A stretch of 64,000 bases of DNA, from NCBI GenBank assembly GCA_050748045.1, contig JBOGIW010000612.1:14701-78700 (forward strand). Reading direction: 5' to 3'. The translations under genes and the position numbers were made by a program. The notes below the pieces were generated by a model. It was not told where the DNA came from, searched no databases, and saw only the letters and a list, made by a program, of their open reading frames with translations. Source of the stretch: CAVYVZ01 sp050748045. Lineage in GTDB: Bacteria; Acidobacteriota; Vicinamibacteria; Vicinamibacterales; UBA2999. Position 1 is the stretch's first letter. Each line of letters opens with the position of its first letter. This document shows, in pieces, positions 52,601 through 61,289 of this stretch.

Positions 52601-54222
52601 ACATCTGGCAGGACGTTCTGGGCCTTCCTCGTGTTGGGATTTACGACAACTTCTTCGAGCTCGGCGGCGACTCGATCCACAGCATCCAGGTGATTACACG
52701 CGCCGCCCAACGCGGCCTCGAGCTCGTGCCGCGCGACGCCTTCGAGCACCAGACCGTGGCGGCCCTCGCCGCCGGATTGCGCCCGCGACCGGCGATACGC
52801 ATCGAAGACGCGCCGCTCTCGGGCATCGTGCCGCTTACACCCGTTCAGCGCTGGTTCTTCGCGCAGGACCTGGCGTGTCCACACCACTACAACCAGTCAC
52901 TGCTGCTCGAGCCGCGCGAAACGCTCGACGCTGACGTGCTGCGCCGCGCATTCGACGCCGTGTACAGGCACCACGACGCGTTCGGGATGCGCTACGAGCG
53001 CGATGGCAGCGTCTGGCGGCAATGCGCCCGGCTCGATCATGGCGTGGCCCCGTACGAGATCGTCGACCTCGGACGCCTTCCAGCCGCCGCCCAGCCTAAC
53101 GCCGTCAAATCGATTGCAGCAGACCGTCAGTCGCAACTTCACATCCACACCGGCCCGCTTGCACAATTCACGCTGTTCGAGCGGGGAGCCGGGCGCCCGC
53201 AGCGGCTGCTGCTCATCGCGCATCACCTGATTGTCGACGGCGTGTCGTGGCGAATCCTCGCCGAGGACCTCGACACCGCGTACCGTCAGCTTCGGCACGG
53301 CGACAGCGTCGATCTGCCCCCGAGAACGTCGTCACTGTGCACGTGGGGGGCGGCGCTCGACCGGTACGCTCGGAGCGCCGAACACGTGTCGGAGATCCCG
53401 GTCTGGCAGGAGTCGGCGTGGCGCGGCCGCCAACGGATGCTGCCCAGGGATGGCCCCGGCGGCGTGAACACCGAGGCGTCGGCTCGGTACGTGACGGTTC
53501 GGCTGTCGGTGCCGGAGACCGAGCAGCTGCTTCGCGACGCGCCGCGCGCGGCCCACGCTCGGGTACCGGAGGTGCTGCTCGCAGCGCTCTGGCAGGCTGT
53601 TGCGGAATGGGCCGGTCACGAGGAGTTCGGCGTCATGCTCGAGGGTCATGGCCGCGAAGTCCTCGAGCCAGGGCTCGATCTCTCACGCACGATCGGCTGG
53701 TTCACCGCGACGCGGCCGGTCCGGCTGGATCTGCGGCGAGCCGCAACTGCGGCGCAGCGCCTGAGGACCGTGAGGAGCGAGCTGGGGCGCGTGGCGCATG
53801 GCGGCATCGGCTACGGCTGCTGGCGCTACCCGGCGGCGTCCCCTGGTACGGCCGGCGTGGCTGACGCTGCGCCCGAGCTGACGCTCAACTATCTTGGCCA
53901 ATTCGATCAGACGTTTGGGGGGCACACGCTCTGGCGGGTCGTATCCGAGCCTCAGGGACCGGTGCACGCGCCCGTGAATCTCAGGTCGCGAGTGCTGCAG
54001 ATCAACGGACGCGTGCTCCACGGAAGGCTCGAGTTGAGCTGGACGTACTCGTCGCATCTGCACCGGCGCAAGACGATCGCGCGCCTCGCCGAGCGGCATC
54101 TCACGGCAGTGCGATCGCTCGTGCGCGAATGCCTGGCTTCGGCCGCTCCGGCGTCGAGCGACGTCGACCCCGACGTTACCGACCACGACCTGTTGACGAT
54201 TTCACGCGCTCTCGGCCGCTGA
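49669..54222 (+). CDS. NRPS module C-A-PCP-E, predicted Asp then epimerised
   Basis: A 1517-residue protein starting at ATG 49669 within the upstream stop. C domain HHIVCDGW (H133/D138); A domain YTSGSCGRPKG (605 onward), where Cys replaces the usual Thr of the phosphate loop, with pocket D-L-T-K-V-G-H-V-G, matching Asp codes. The PCP has LGGDSI (Ser1002), the LGGDS form typical ahead of epimerisation domains. The E domain follows: HHLIVDGVSW (1185), EGHGRE (1325), IGWFTATRPV and LNYLGQFD. The residue would therefore be delivered as D-Asp. This or the Asn module is the expected target of the SyrP-like oxygenase at 10654-11664. Confidence 0.95.
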   Translation: MTTGAPREYPASFAQERMWFLEQLDTAQSHYGMSRVWRLRGHLDCDALSASVEALTARHEILRTTFRMRPDGLRQVVRDDAVTLEVVPVSEALLDASVRDMTSRRFDLAVGPLAQFRLLRHSDEHYVLAILLHHIVCDGWGLDVMLRELSEQYAARVQGCEPALPPLPMQYGDYAAQQREAWASGRLNTDLAFWRRELDGAPTVVNLPADRPRPAVRSGRGARERLTVPAGITRRLRATAQRTRTTLFMVLVTAFHALLSRYSGQRDIVVGTPVAGRARQATEPLVGLFVNTLPVRATLAGDPPFDALLQQVRERLSESYMHQDVPFEKLVAELQIERSTAHAPLVQVMCALQNTPKTLFALPGIRIERIDVPLEVARLDLTLALEEVGDALAGRIDYDRDLFDPGTISRLADHYVRLLDGIATDHRRRVLALPLLSEAERTHLRHATHGARVTLPEAAGIHDVIAAQAARTPARPALACDDACLTYGEMNARANQLARFLQRHGVGPDVTVAICLERGVDVIVALLAVLKAGGAYVPLESTFPRERLAFMIADSRSRVVITRSRLRTPLPGSIETICLDEAAADIARQAAAEPKSDVRPAHLAYVIYTSGSCGRPKGVAVEHRQILNYVAAVTRDLAFPSGPLALASTIAADLGHTMLFPALCHGNTLHVLPDGVIRDGHEWRRYFDRHGIAGLKITPTHLRALLGPARDASALPSCQLVIGGEASTWDWIAELERASPECRIFNHYGPTECTVGAVACELSAIEERHGLVPLGTPLANTTVYVLDDAAELSPTSVPGELYIGGDGVARGYLGQPSLTAERFLPDPFASTPGARLYRTGDRVRWRSDRRLEFLGRVDEELKVRGFRVHPREIESTLRQHAHLNDALVTAHMVDGRQELAAYVVAGAHAPMSEESLRAWLAARLPDHMVPATVTLLPAWPLTANGKLDRRALPVPEPRARRERAYDPPRTPVEAILADIWQDVLGLPRVGIYDNFFELGGDSIHSIQVITRAAQRGLELVPRDAFEHQTVAALAAGLRPRPAIRIEDAPLSGIVPLTPVQRWFFAQDLACPHHYNQSLLLEPRETLDADVLRRAFDAVYRHHDAFGMRYERDGSVWRQCARLDHGVAPYEIVDLGRLPAAAQPNAVKSIAADRQSQLHIHTGPLAQFTLFERGAGRPQRLLLIAHHLIVDGVSWRILAEDLDTAYRQLRHGDSVDLPPRTSSLCTWGAALDRYARSAEHVSEIPVWQESAWRGRQRMLPRDGPGGVNTEASARYVTVRLSVPETEQLLRDAPRAAHARVPEVLLAALWQAVAEWAGHEEFGVMLEGHGREVLEPGLDLSRTIGWFTATRPVRLDLRRAATAAQRLRTVRSELGRVAHGGIGYGCWRYPAASPGTAGVADAAPELTLNYLGQFDQTFGGHTLWRVVSEPQGPVHAPVNLRSRVLQINGRVLHGRLELSWTYSSHLHRRKTIARLAERHLTAVRSLVRECLASAAPASSDVDPDVTDHDLLTISRALGR

Positions 54223-54261
54223 CGCGCCCGTCGCAGCGCCCACGCTCCAGCGGGACCTCCT

Positions 54262-57200
54262 ATGCCTACAGCGGATCTCGAATCTGTCTACGCGTTGTCT
54301 CCTCTGCAGGAGGGGATGCTGTTCCATGCGCTCTACCTGCCCGACGCCGGACTCGACGTCTCGCAGTCGGTGTGGATGCTCGACGGCAGATTGAACGTCG
54401 ATGCGCTCAAACGCGCGTGGCGCACGACCCTCGCGCGACACGCCGTGCTGCGTACCTCCTTCCATTGGGAGGGTGTGCACAAGCCGATGCAGGCCGTGAG
54501 TCGCGAGGTGGATGCGCCGTGGATCGAAGACGACTGGCGGCGAGCCGGCGAAACCGAGCGGCTCCAGAAGCTCGACGCCTTTCTCGACGCCGATTTGAAG
54601 ACCGCGTTTCATCTGAATCGCGCGCCGCTCGCCCGCCTGGCGCTCTTCCGCACTGGAGACGAGCGTCACCAGCTGGTGTTGACCACACATCACCTCGTGC
54701 TCGATGGCTGGTCGAAGCGGATCGTCCTCGGGGACCTGCTGCACTTCTATGACGCCGCATCGACGGGCCGCGGCGCGACGCTTCCTCCGGCTCCGCCCTT
54801 CAGTGAACACGTCCGCTGGCTCGCCTGCCAGGACCTCGGAAAGGCGGAAGCCTACTGGCGCCGCGTGCTGCACGGCTGTCAAGCGACGCACATGGCGCCT
54901 CCGGCTCTCGCGGGCACGGGCGACCACCATGTATCGGAAGCCGTGGCAATCCTCTCCGATACAGACAGCACCCTCGTTCGAGAGGCCGCACGTCGCGAGC
55001 GGGTGACGATGAACACGCTCGCCCTTGGCGCGTATGCGCTGATGGTGTCCCGCCATGCGGGGGCGAACGAGGCGGTGTTCGGCACCGCCGTATCCGGCCG
55101 TCCTGCAGCGCTCCCCGATGTCGAGCGGCGTGTCGGTATGTTCGTCAACACCCTTCCGGTGCGCGTGGGCGTGCCGCCCGGCGATTGTGTGGGTGACTGG
55201 TTGCGCGCCCTACAGCGCAGCCAGGCAGAGGCACGCGAGTACGAGTACACGCCGCTCTCAGCGGTTCACGCCTGGTGCCGTGTTCCGTCGCGCGAGTCGC
55301 TGTTCGACACGGTGCTCGCGTTCCAGAACTATCCCGATTTGCTGCGCACATCGACGGGAATCCGGATGCGACCGGACCGGTCGCGTCAGCGAACCACCTA
55401 TCCGCTGGTGATCTTCGTCACGCCGTCGACGGCGATACACGTTAAGGCGCTGTACAAACCCGATCGGTTTACCCGAGCGGCGGTCGACACGCTGCTGTCA
55501 GACTATACGCGACTGCTGCGCGAGGTGGCCGGCGGCAGCGATCGCGTGCTGGCGACCGTGCCGCACGCCGCCTGCACCGAACAGCGGGCGATCGAGCGAT
55601 GGAACGCGACCGATCGCCCCCTCCCGCCGTGGCGAGGGCTCCACGACGTCGTCGCCGCGTGGGCCGAGCGCGACCCGGCGCGCTGTGCGGTGATCGCGGG
55701 TGACGAGCGTCTCACCTACGCTGAGTTGTCGCGGCGGGCGGATCGGCTCGCGAGCCGGCTGCGGGTGTGTGGCGTCGGTCCTGAAGTTCGGGTGGCGGTG
55801 TGCGTCACCCACAGCATCGATGTCGCGGTCGTCCCGCTCGCGATCTGGAAGGCCGGCGGCGCCTACGTCCCGCTCGATCCCGAATACCCGGCCGATCGCA
55901 TCCGGCTCATGCTGCAGGACTGCAGGCCTCGCCTCATCGTGACGCGCGACGCGTTCCGGCACTCGTTGCCATCGGACCACGGTGCAGAGGTACTGAACCT
56001 CGATCACGACTCCTGGACGGTGAGCACGGAGGCGTCTGACCCACCCGCCAGCGCCCATGACATCGACAACCTGGCGTACATCATCTACACATCCGGATCG
56101 ACCGGAGCGCCGAAAGGCGTCGCGGTCACACATCGTGGCCTCGTCAACGTTGCCGCCGCGCAGGCCGGCTTTGGCCTCACTCGCGACGACCGTGTGTTGC
56201 AGTCGTCATCACCGAGCTTCGACGGCTGCATCTTCAACGTGTCGCTGGCCTTTTCGGCTGGTGCGTCTCTCGCGCTCGCTCCCGATCGAGGGCGACCCTT
56301 CATCACGGAGCTGCTGCGGCTGCTGGTCGAAGGCCAGGTCACGGTGGCGGTGCTTTCGCCAACCGTTCTTTCCGCCGTGCCGAGAGAGCCGCTGCCGCAC
56401 CTGCGCGTCGTGATGGCCGCCGGCGAGGAGTGCGCGCTGGAGCTTGCACGCTACTGGGCGCGGGGACGTATCTTCTGGAATCTCTACGGTCCGACGGAAC
56501 AGACCATCTGGTCAACCGCACAACGGATCTCCGTCGACGCCGACGTTGCGCCAATCGGCGGCCCCATCGCGAATACCCGCGCGTATGTGTTGGACGCAAA
56601 CCTGCAACCGGTTGCAATCGGCAGGACGGGAGAGCTGTACCATTCCGGTGTCGGAACGGCGCGCGGCTATCACGGACGTCCGGATCTGACGGCGGAGAGG
56701 TTCGTACCGAATCCGTTCAGCGCGTCCGGTGGTTCACGCTTGTACCGGACCGGCGACCGCGTGAAATGGCGCGCCGACGGCACCCTCCACTTCGTCGGAC
56801 GCGCCGATCACCAGGTCAAGCTGCGCGGCTACCGAGTGGAGCTCGGCGAAGTCGAGACAGCGCTCCGCCGTCACCCGATGGTGGAGGATGCCGTAGCCAT
56901 CGTGCATGGACGCGACGGCGACGCCCAGCTCGTCGCCTACGTTGTCTGCCGGGAGGGTGCCTTCGAGATGGACGACGTTCGGAGCTGGCTCGCCGGCCGT
57001 CTGCCGCACTACATGGTTCCAGGTATCGTGACGAGGCTCGCCGAATGGCCGCTGACCCCCAGCGGCAAGCTCGATCGCTCGAAGCTGCCGGATCCTCGCA
57101 GGCGGGCAGCGCCCCTCGAGAGCGGCGCCGGGGCGGAGACCGCGCTCGAGCGGGTGATCAGCGGCATTTGGTCCGAGATCCTCGGGGTCGACGCGGTTGG

Positions 57201-57477
57201 AGTCGACGGCAACTTCTTCGAGCTCGGCGGCAACTCGGTGCTGGCCATCCGCGTCTGCAGCAAGCTTCGCGAGCGGTGCGCGAGCGGGCTACCGCTGGTG
57301 ACGCTCTTTCAGTACCCCACCATCCGATCGCTCGCGCGCCACCTAGGAGACGGCCGCGCGAGCGAAGGCACTGCCGTCACGTCAGACGATTCGGCAAGAG
57401 CGCGTGGCGGCATGCGACGAGCGCGGCGGATCGGCCGCCAGCGCGGAGCGATCGCGCGCGACGAGCGGGGCGCCTAA
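54262..57477 (+). CDS. NRPS module C(DCL-like)-A-PCP, unknown specificity
   Basis: A 1071-residue protein starting 39 bases after the epimerising module. The C domain opens VYALSPLQEGMLFHALYLPD and has HHLVLDGW (H143/D148), the form seen in C domains accepting a D-configured donor, which fits the upstream E domain. The A domain has YTSGSTGAPKG (606 onward) and pocket D-G-F-V-M-A-L-I-W, which I cannot assign, perhaps hydrophobic. The core ends PSGKLDRSKLP, with Ser for the usual Asn. The PCP has LGGNSV (Ser992). There is no TE; the chain must pass to the C domain of the protein at 13060. It is the last gene of the plus-strand block. Confidence 0.94.
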   Translation: MPTADLESVYALSPLQEGMLFHALYLPDAGLDVSQSVWMLDGRLNVDALKRAWRTTLARHAVLRTSFHWEGVHKPMQAVSREVDAPWIEDDWRRAGETERLQKLDAFLDADLKTAFHLNRAPLARLALFRTGDERHQLVLTTHHLVLDGWSKRIVLGDLLHFYDAASTGRGATLPPAPPFSEHVRWLACQDLGKAEAYWRRVLHGCQATHMAPPALAGTGDHHVSEAVAILSDTDSTLVREAARRERVTMNTLALGAYALMVSRHAGANEAVFGTAVSGRPAALPDVERRVGMFVNTLPVRVGVPPGDCVGDWLRALQRSQAEAREYEYTPLSAVHAWCRVPSRESLFDTVLAFQNYPDLLRTSTGIRMRPDRSRQRTTYPLVIFVTPSTAIHVKALYKPDRFTRAAVDTLLSDYTRLLREVAGGSDRVLATVPHAACTEQRAIERWNATDRPLPPWRGLHDVVAAWAERDPARCAVIAGDERLTYAELSRRADRLASRLRVCGVGPEVRVAVCVTHSIDVAVVPLAIWKAGGAYVPLDPEYPADRIRLMLQDCRPRLIVTRDAFRHSLPSDHGAEVLNLDHDSWTVSTEASDPPASAHDIDNLAYIIYTSGSTGAPKGVAVTHRGLVNVAAAQAGFGLTRDDRVLQSSSPSFDGCIFNVSLAFSAGASLALAPDRGRPFITELLRLLVEGQVTVAVLSPTVLSAVPREPLPHLRVVMAAGEECALELARYWARGRIFWNLYGPTEQTIWSTAQRISVDADVAPIGGPIANTRAYVLDANLQPVAIGRTGELYHSGVGTARGYHGRPDLTAERFVPNPFSASGGSRLYRTGDRVKWRADGTLHFVGRADHQVKLRGYRVELGEVETALRRHPMVEDAVAIVHGRDGDAQLVAYVVCREGAFEMDDVRSWLAGRLPHYMVPGIVTRLAEWPLTPSGKLDRSKLPDPRRRAAPLESGAGAETALERVISGIWSEILGVDAVGVDGNFFELGGNSVLAIRVCSKLRERCASGLPLVTLFQYPTIRSLARHLGDGRASEGTAVTSDDSARARGGMRRARRIGRQRGAIARDERGA

Positions 57478-57566
57478 GATGCTCTGACGAGCGGCGCGCA
57501 ATGCGTGTGTGGGCCCACGAGCATGCCGCCACCACGATCCATTCGGGCGGGACTTGTCTACGGTAC

Positions 57567-57653
57567 TCATTCGATCGCGTTGGCACACGCGATCAAGAGG
57601 ACACAACCAACGGCAGCCAACATCAGCAGCAGCGTGGTACTCGCAATTTCGAC
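57567..57653 (-). pseudogene. Fragment of a second ADOP/MacB-type permease
   Basis: On the minus strand these bases read a 28-residue segment ending in a stop, with LLLMLAAVGCVLLIACANA. This is the transmembrane-2 signature of MacB/FtsX-type permeases, and the intact paralogue at 57802-60246 has VLLIACANVANLLLVRAEG. The surrounding frame gives no further homology, so it looks like a remnant of a tandem paralogue. The rest of 57478-57801 holds nothing else I can recognise. Confidence 0.45.
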
Positions 57654-57801
57654 GACACACGACGGAGCACCGCGTGCGTGTCCGTGGTCGCATTCGGCGG
57701 CCTGAACTGGGCTCTCGATGACGCCGCCGGGCCGGTGCTTCGACTCGAGCCCACGCAGGAATCTCCCACGTCCCGCTGTCATTCATGACAGCGTCGACCC
57801 G

Positions 57802-60246
57802 CTACTCGGACCGGAGCGCTTCGACTGGATCGATGGACGTTGCTCTCAGCGCGGGAAGATAGCTCGCAACCATCGTCGCGGCCAGCAAGCTGACGGCGAC
57901 TCCGGCGTACGTGACCGGATCGACCGGGCTGACGTTGAAGAGCAGCGACACCATCAATCGCGTTGCCGCGAAGGCGGCGGCGAGTCCACACACGATTCCA
58001 ACAACGGCCAATCTCACACCATGAGCGACGAACATGCGTGTCACTTCGCGGTGCTTTGCCCCGAGCGCTAGGCGGATGCCGATCTCTCGAGTGCGCTGCG
58101 ATACGGAGTACGAGATCACGCCGTATATTCCCGCGATGCCGAGGAGCAGCGCCATCGCTCCGGCGAGAGCAAGCATCACTAGCGTGAAAGAGGTGCGCGC
58201 CATCGATCGGTTGTAGATCTCCTGAAGCGTCTGCACGCTGGCGAGCGCGAGGTTGGGGTTCACAGACCAGACAGCTTGACTGACCGCGTTGAAGAACGTT
58301 TCGGACCCGACGCGGCTACTTCTGATCACATACGAGACCGATCGTGGGACAAATGGTCCATCGCCCATCACATCGTCCATCAGGATTGGCCAGTACACCA
58401 TCGTTGGCGGCTCCTGGTTCACGCCAAGGTCGCGACTATCGCTCACGACTGCGACGACTTCGCGCCATGGTCCCTTGACGGGACGAATTCGCTTACCGAG
58501 TGCTGCGGAAGGTGTGCGCCAGAGCTCACGCGCCAGGCGTTCCGACACCATTGCAAGAGGCCGCTTTTCGTAGGTATCCGTCCAGGTGAAGTCGCGGCCG
58601 ATCACGAGCGGCCGGCCGAGCGCCGCCAGCAAACCTGGCGTGATGAACCTAAAGGAGCGAGCTGGCGGTACCTGTGACTCGCCGTAGGCGTGATCCTCCG
58701 CAAAAAGAGGATCGCTCCAGTCATTCCCGTCCATGGGAAGCGAAGACATGAGCCCCACCGGCTTCACGCCGGCGATGGCTCCCACCCTTTCAGCGATCGC
58801 TTCTTGCATGCGCACCACCGCGATCGGATCGCGGACCTGCGACTGCGGAATCGAAATACGAAGCGTCAGGACTTCTTCAGGGCGGGTGAACCCTGGGTTC
58901 ACGTCCCTCAGCGCCTGAAAAGTCCGAATCATGAGGGAAGAGCTGACGAGCAGTACCAGTGCGAGGGCAACCTGCACGACCGCCAGCGCGCTTCTCGCCC
59001 GCGACCGCTCACGGCTCGCACCGCGGCCTCCGGCGCGCAAGGCCGTGGCCACTCGCGGTCCGGCATACTTGACCACCGGAATCGCTCCAAACAAGAGGCC
59101 CGCTGCGATCGAGATCGCGAGGGTAAAGAGAAGGACTGTCGCGTCGATCGAAATCTCCTGAAGGCGGGGGAGATTGCCAGGCGCCAGCGCGAGCAGCACG
59201 CGCAACGCGCCGTACGCGAGCACCACACCCAGCACTCCGCCAAGCAATCCGAGAACCACGCTTTCCGCCAGCAGCTCCCGCGCAACACGCGACCAGCTCG
59301 CCCCGAGCGCCGCGCGAATCGCAAGCTCCTGCTGGCGCCCTTCGGCACGGACCAGCAGCAGGTTGGCAACGTTCGCGCACGCAATCAGCAGCACCACACC
59401 AATCGTTGCCATCAGTACCCACAACACCGTGCCGACGTCGCCAATCAAGTGCTCCTTGAGCCCGCGCGAGGTGGCCGTGATTCGCGCTTCCTCGAACATC
59501 TTGACTGTTACGCCGGGGAACGGTGGAAAGCGTTGCAGTGCCACGGGTATCAAACGAGCAAATTCCGCATTGGCCCGTTCGACGGTGACGCCCGGCCTCA
59601 ACCGCGCCATTCCGGCGTAACTGGAGCCACCGAGCAGCGTCCGACTGCGGTCGATCCGCATCGGCAGGACCAATGCAGGTCGAAGGTCGAGGAAGCGGAA
59701 GCTCTCAGGCAAGACACCAATGATGTCAACGAGTTCGCCGTCGACGAGGAGCCGCTGGCCGAGGACTGAGGGATTCGCGCCGAACGTCGTCTTCCAATAG
59801 CCAGCGGAGAGAATCACCGTGCGTGGGCTCCGCGGGTCATCGTCCTGGGCGGAGAAGAGTCGGCCGATGAGCGCCTGCGCACCAAGCATCGGCAGCACCC
59901 GGTCGGACACCTGAAGCACGGATACTTCTTCCGGCGTTGCAACCCCGGTCACGGTTCTTGTGCCCCGCCTCCAGATCCCGATGTCGCCAATCGTTCGAGC
60001 TTGCTCGCGGTAGGTGAAGTACAGGAATCCGAACAAACCGGCGTGCTCGATGTTTACGCCAGGCGCGGCATGGTCCACCGCAATCAGCTCGTGCGCGTTC
60101 GGATAGGGCAGAGGTGTGAGCAGGATTCCCTGGACCACGCTGAACATCGCCGTGTTGGCGCCGACGCCGATAGCCAGCGTGGCGATCGTGACGATGGTGA
60201 AGGTCGGGAGCTGCAGAAGACGTCGCAGAATCTGTCGGAGTCGCAT
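57802..60246 (-). CDS. ABC transporter permease, MacB/FtsX fold, acidobacterial duplicated orphan permease type
   Basis: An 814-residue inner-membrane protein starting with ATG on the minus strand at 60246. The N-terminus (LRQILRRLLQLPTFTIVTIA then AIGVGANTAMFSVVQGILL) and the internal repeat (VLLIACANVANLLLVRAEG, then near the C-terminus GIAGIYGVISYSVSQRTREI and GIRLALGA) show the duplicated MacB_PCD/FtsX architecture of the ADOP family. This family is amplified in Acidobacteriota and usually lacks an adjacent ATPase. It lies convergently to the NRPS operon, so it is probably genomic flank and not a pathway gene. It is the best taxonomic clue in the window. Confidence 0.9.
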   Translation of the reverse strand: MRLRQILRRLLQLPTFTIVTIATLAIGVGANTAMFSVVQGILLTPLPYPNAHELIAVDHAAPGVNIEHAGLFGFLYFTYREQARTIGDIGIWRRGTRTVTGVATPEEVSVLQVSDRVLPMLGAQALIGRLFSAQDDDPRSPRTVILSAGYWKTTFGANPSVLGQRLLVDGELVDIIGVLPESFRFLDLRPALVLPMRIDRSRTLLGGSSYAGMARLRPGVTVERANAEFARLIPVALQRFPPFPGVTVKMFEEARITATSRGLKEHLIGDVGTVLWVLMATIGVVLLIACANVANLLLVRAEGRQQELAIRAALGASWSRVARELLAESVVLGLLGGVLGVVLAYGALRVLLALAPGNLPRLQEISIDATVLLFTLAISIAAGLLFGAIPVVKYAGPRVATALRAGGRGASRERSRARSALAVVQVALALVLLVSSSLMIRTFQALRDVNPGFTRPEEVLTLRISIPQSQVRDPIAVVRMQEAIAERVGAIAGVKPVGLMSSLPMDGNDWSDPLFAEDHAYGESQVPPARSFRFITPGLLAALGRPLVIGRDFTWTDTYEKRPLAMVSERLARELWRTPSAALGKRIRPVKGPWREVVAVVSDSRDLGVNQEPPTMVYWPILMDDVMGDGPFVPRSVSYVIRSSRVGSETFFNAVSQAVWSVNPNLALASVQTLQEIYNRSMARTSFTLVMLALAGAMALLLGIAGIYGVISYSVSQRTREIGIRLALGAKHREVTRMFVAHGVRLAVVGIVCGLAAAFAATRLMVSLLFNVSPVDPVTYAGVAVSLLAATMVASYLPALRATSIDPVEALRSE

Positions 60247-60424
60247 TGGGCGTACCTACACAACCGATCTGTTCTCAGTGTCGTTGACGGATTAGTGGCG
60301 AAGCGACGCCGATCGAGCGCGACAACTTACTGCCAAGTACGCGTCGAGCGGCGCGGCGCCGACCGCCGCGCGAGTCACGCGACCCTACGGCAGCAGTCAA
60401 GCGAACACGTCGCCAGACGGATGG

Positions 60425-61068
60425 TCAAGTGCCTTGAACAGCATTTTCTTCCAATCGCACGCCAATCGTCCCGTTGGCGTGGGCGGTGGTGGATAGACGC
60501 ACGGCGAAGCGCAGTTTCATCGATTGACTCTGCAACCAGTCGACGATCGCGAGAGAGATTGTGCTGTTCCGATGCTCGTCAGTTCGCCCGACGCTTCTGA
60601 AAACATTGTAAGGGATTCGGATCGTCCCGGTCTGCACGTACGGATGCCGCTGGCGCAAAACACGAACGTGCGCGACGAATTCGCCCCGCTCGATGCGCTG
60701 CACGTCGTCTTGCAGAACCGCGTAATCCCGGGCGTCGCGGCCTTTGTAAACGCCGGAGAGGACGATTGAGACGGGGCGCTCTCTGGCTCGCGCCAGCGGC
60801 ATCCGCGCGGTTCTGGCGGGCAACACATGAATCCTTCGAAGCATACGCCACCCCTCAAGTGACTTGACGCGAACTCGCACGGCGCCGCACAAGCGCCGCT
60901 TTGAATTTCAGCGCGTACCAACAGAAATGCAGCGGCGTACAGCGCGAGAAGGCCGAGTGCGGCAATCGCGGATCGGCGAATCACGTCCAACGCGTCGTCG
61001 CCATCGAGCCAGGGCTGGTGTAATCGCAGCGGCTGCCGCGCGGGCCGCGTCCAGCCGTACAATCGCAT
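60425..61068 (-). pseudogene. Hypothetical membrane-anchored protein, apparently frameshifted
   Basis: Two minus-strand frames appear to belong to one gene. The upstream frame (from about 61068) has a membrane helix, SAIAALGLLALYAAAFLLV, followed by RAEIQ. The downstream frame (60892 to 60425) has a protein-like sequence with VSIVLSGVYKGRDARDYAVL and TGTIRIPYNVFRSVG. They join near 60880 by a one-base shift. I recognise no family. The join could be a sequencing error or real decay. The remaining bases in 60247-61289 show no other gene. Confidence 0.3.
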
Positions 61069-61289
61069 TCAACCGATTCGATGCGACGCTGGACGCGTCC
61101 ATCGTGCACGCGAGGTCCACTCCGGCGTCACGCCGGCAGCGGCAGCAGCTCCGGCAGGAGTTTCCATGGAGCAAGTGAGCATCAGGTCTCACAGCCATCG
61201 ATCGTCCGTCTCGGACGCGTGATCGCCAGGAGTGGTTTGGCTCAGCTCCATGCAGAGCGCCTGAGGCACCTTTCCGGTGCCGTGCGCGA

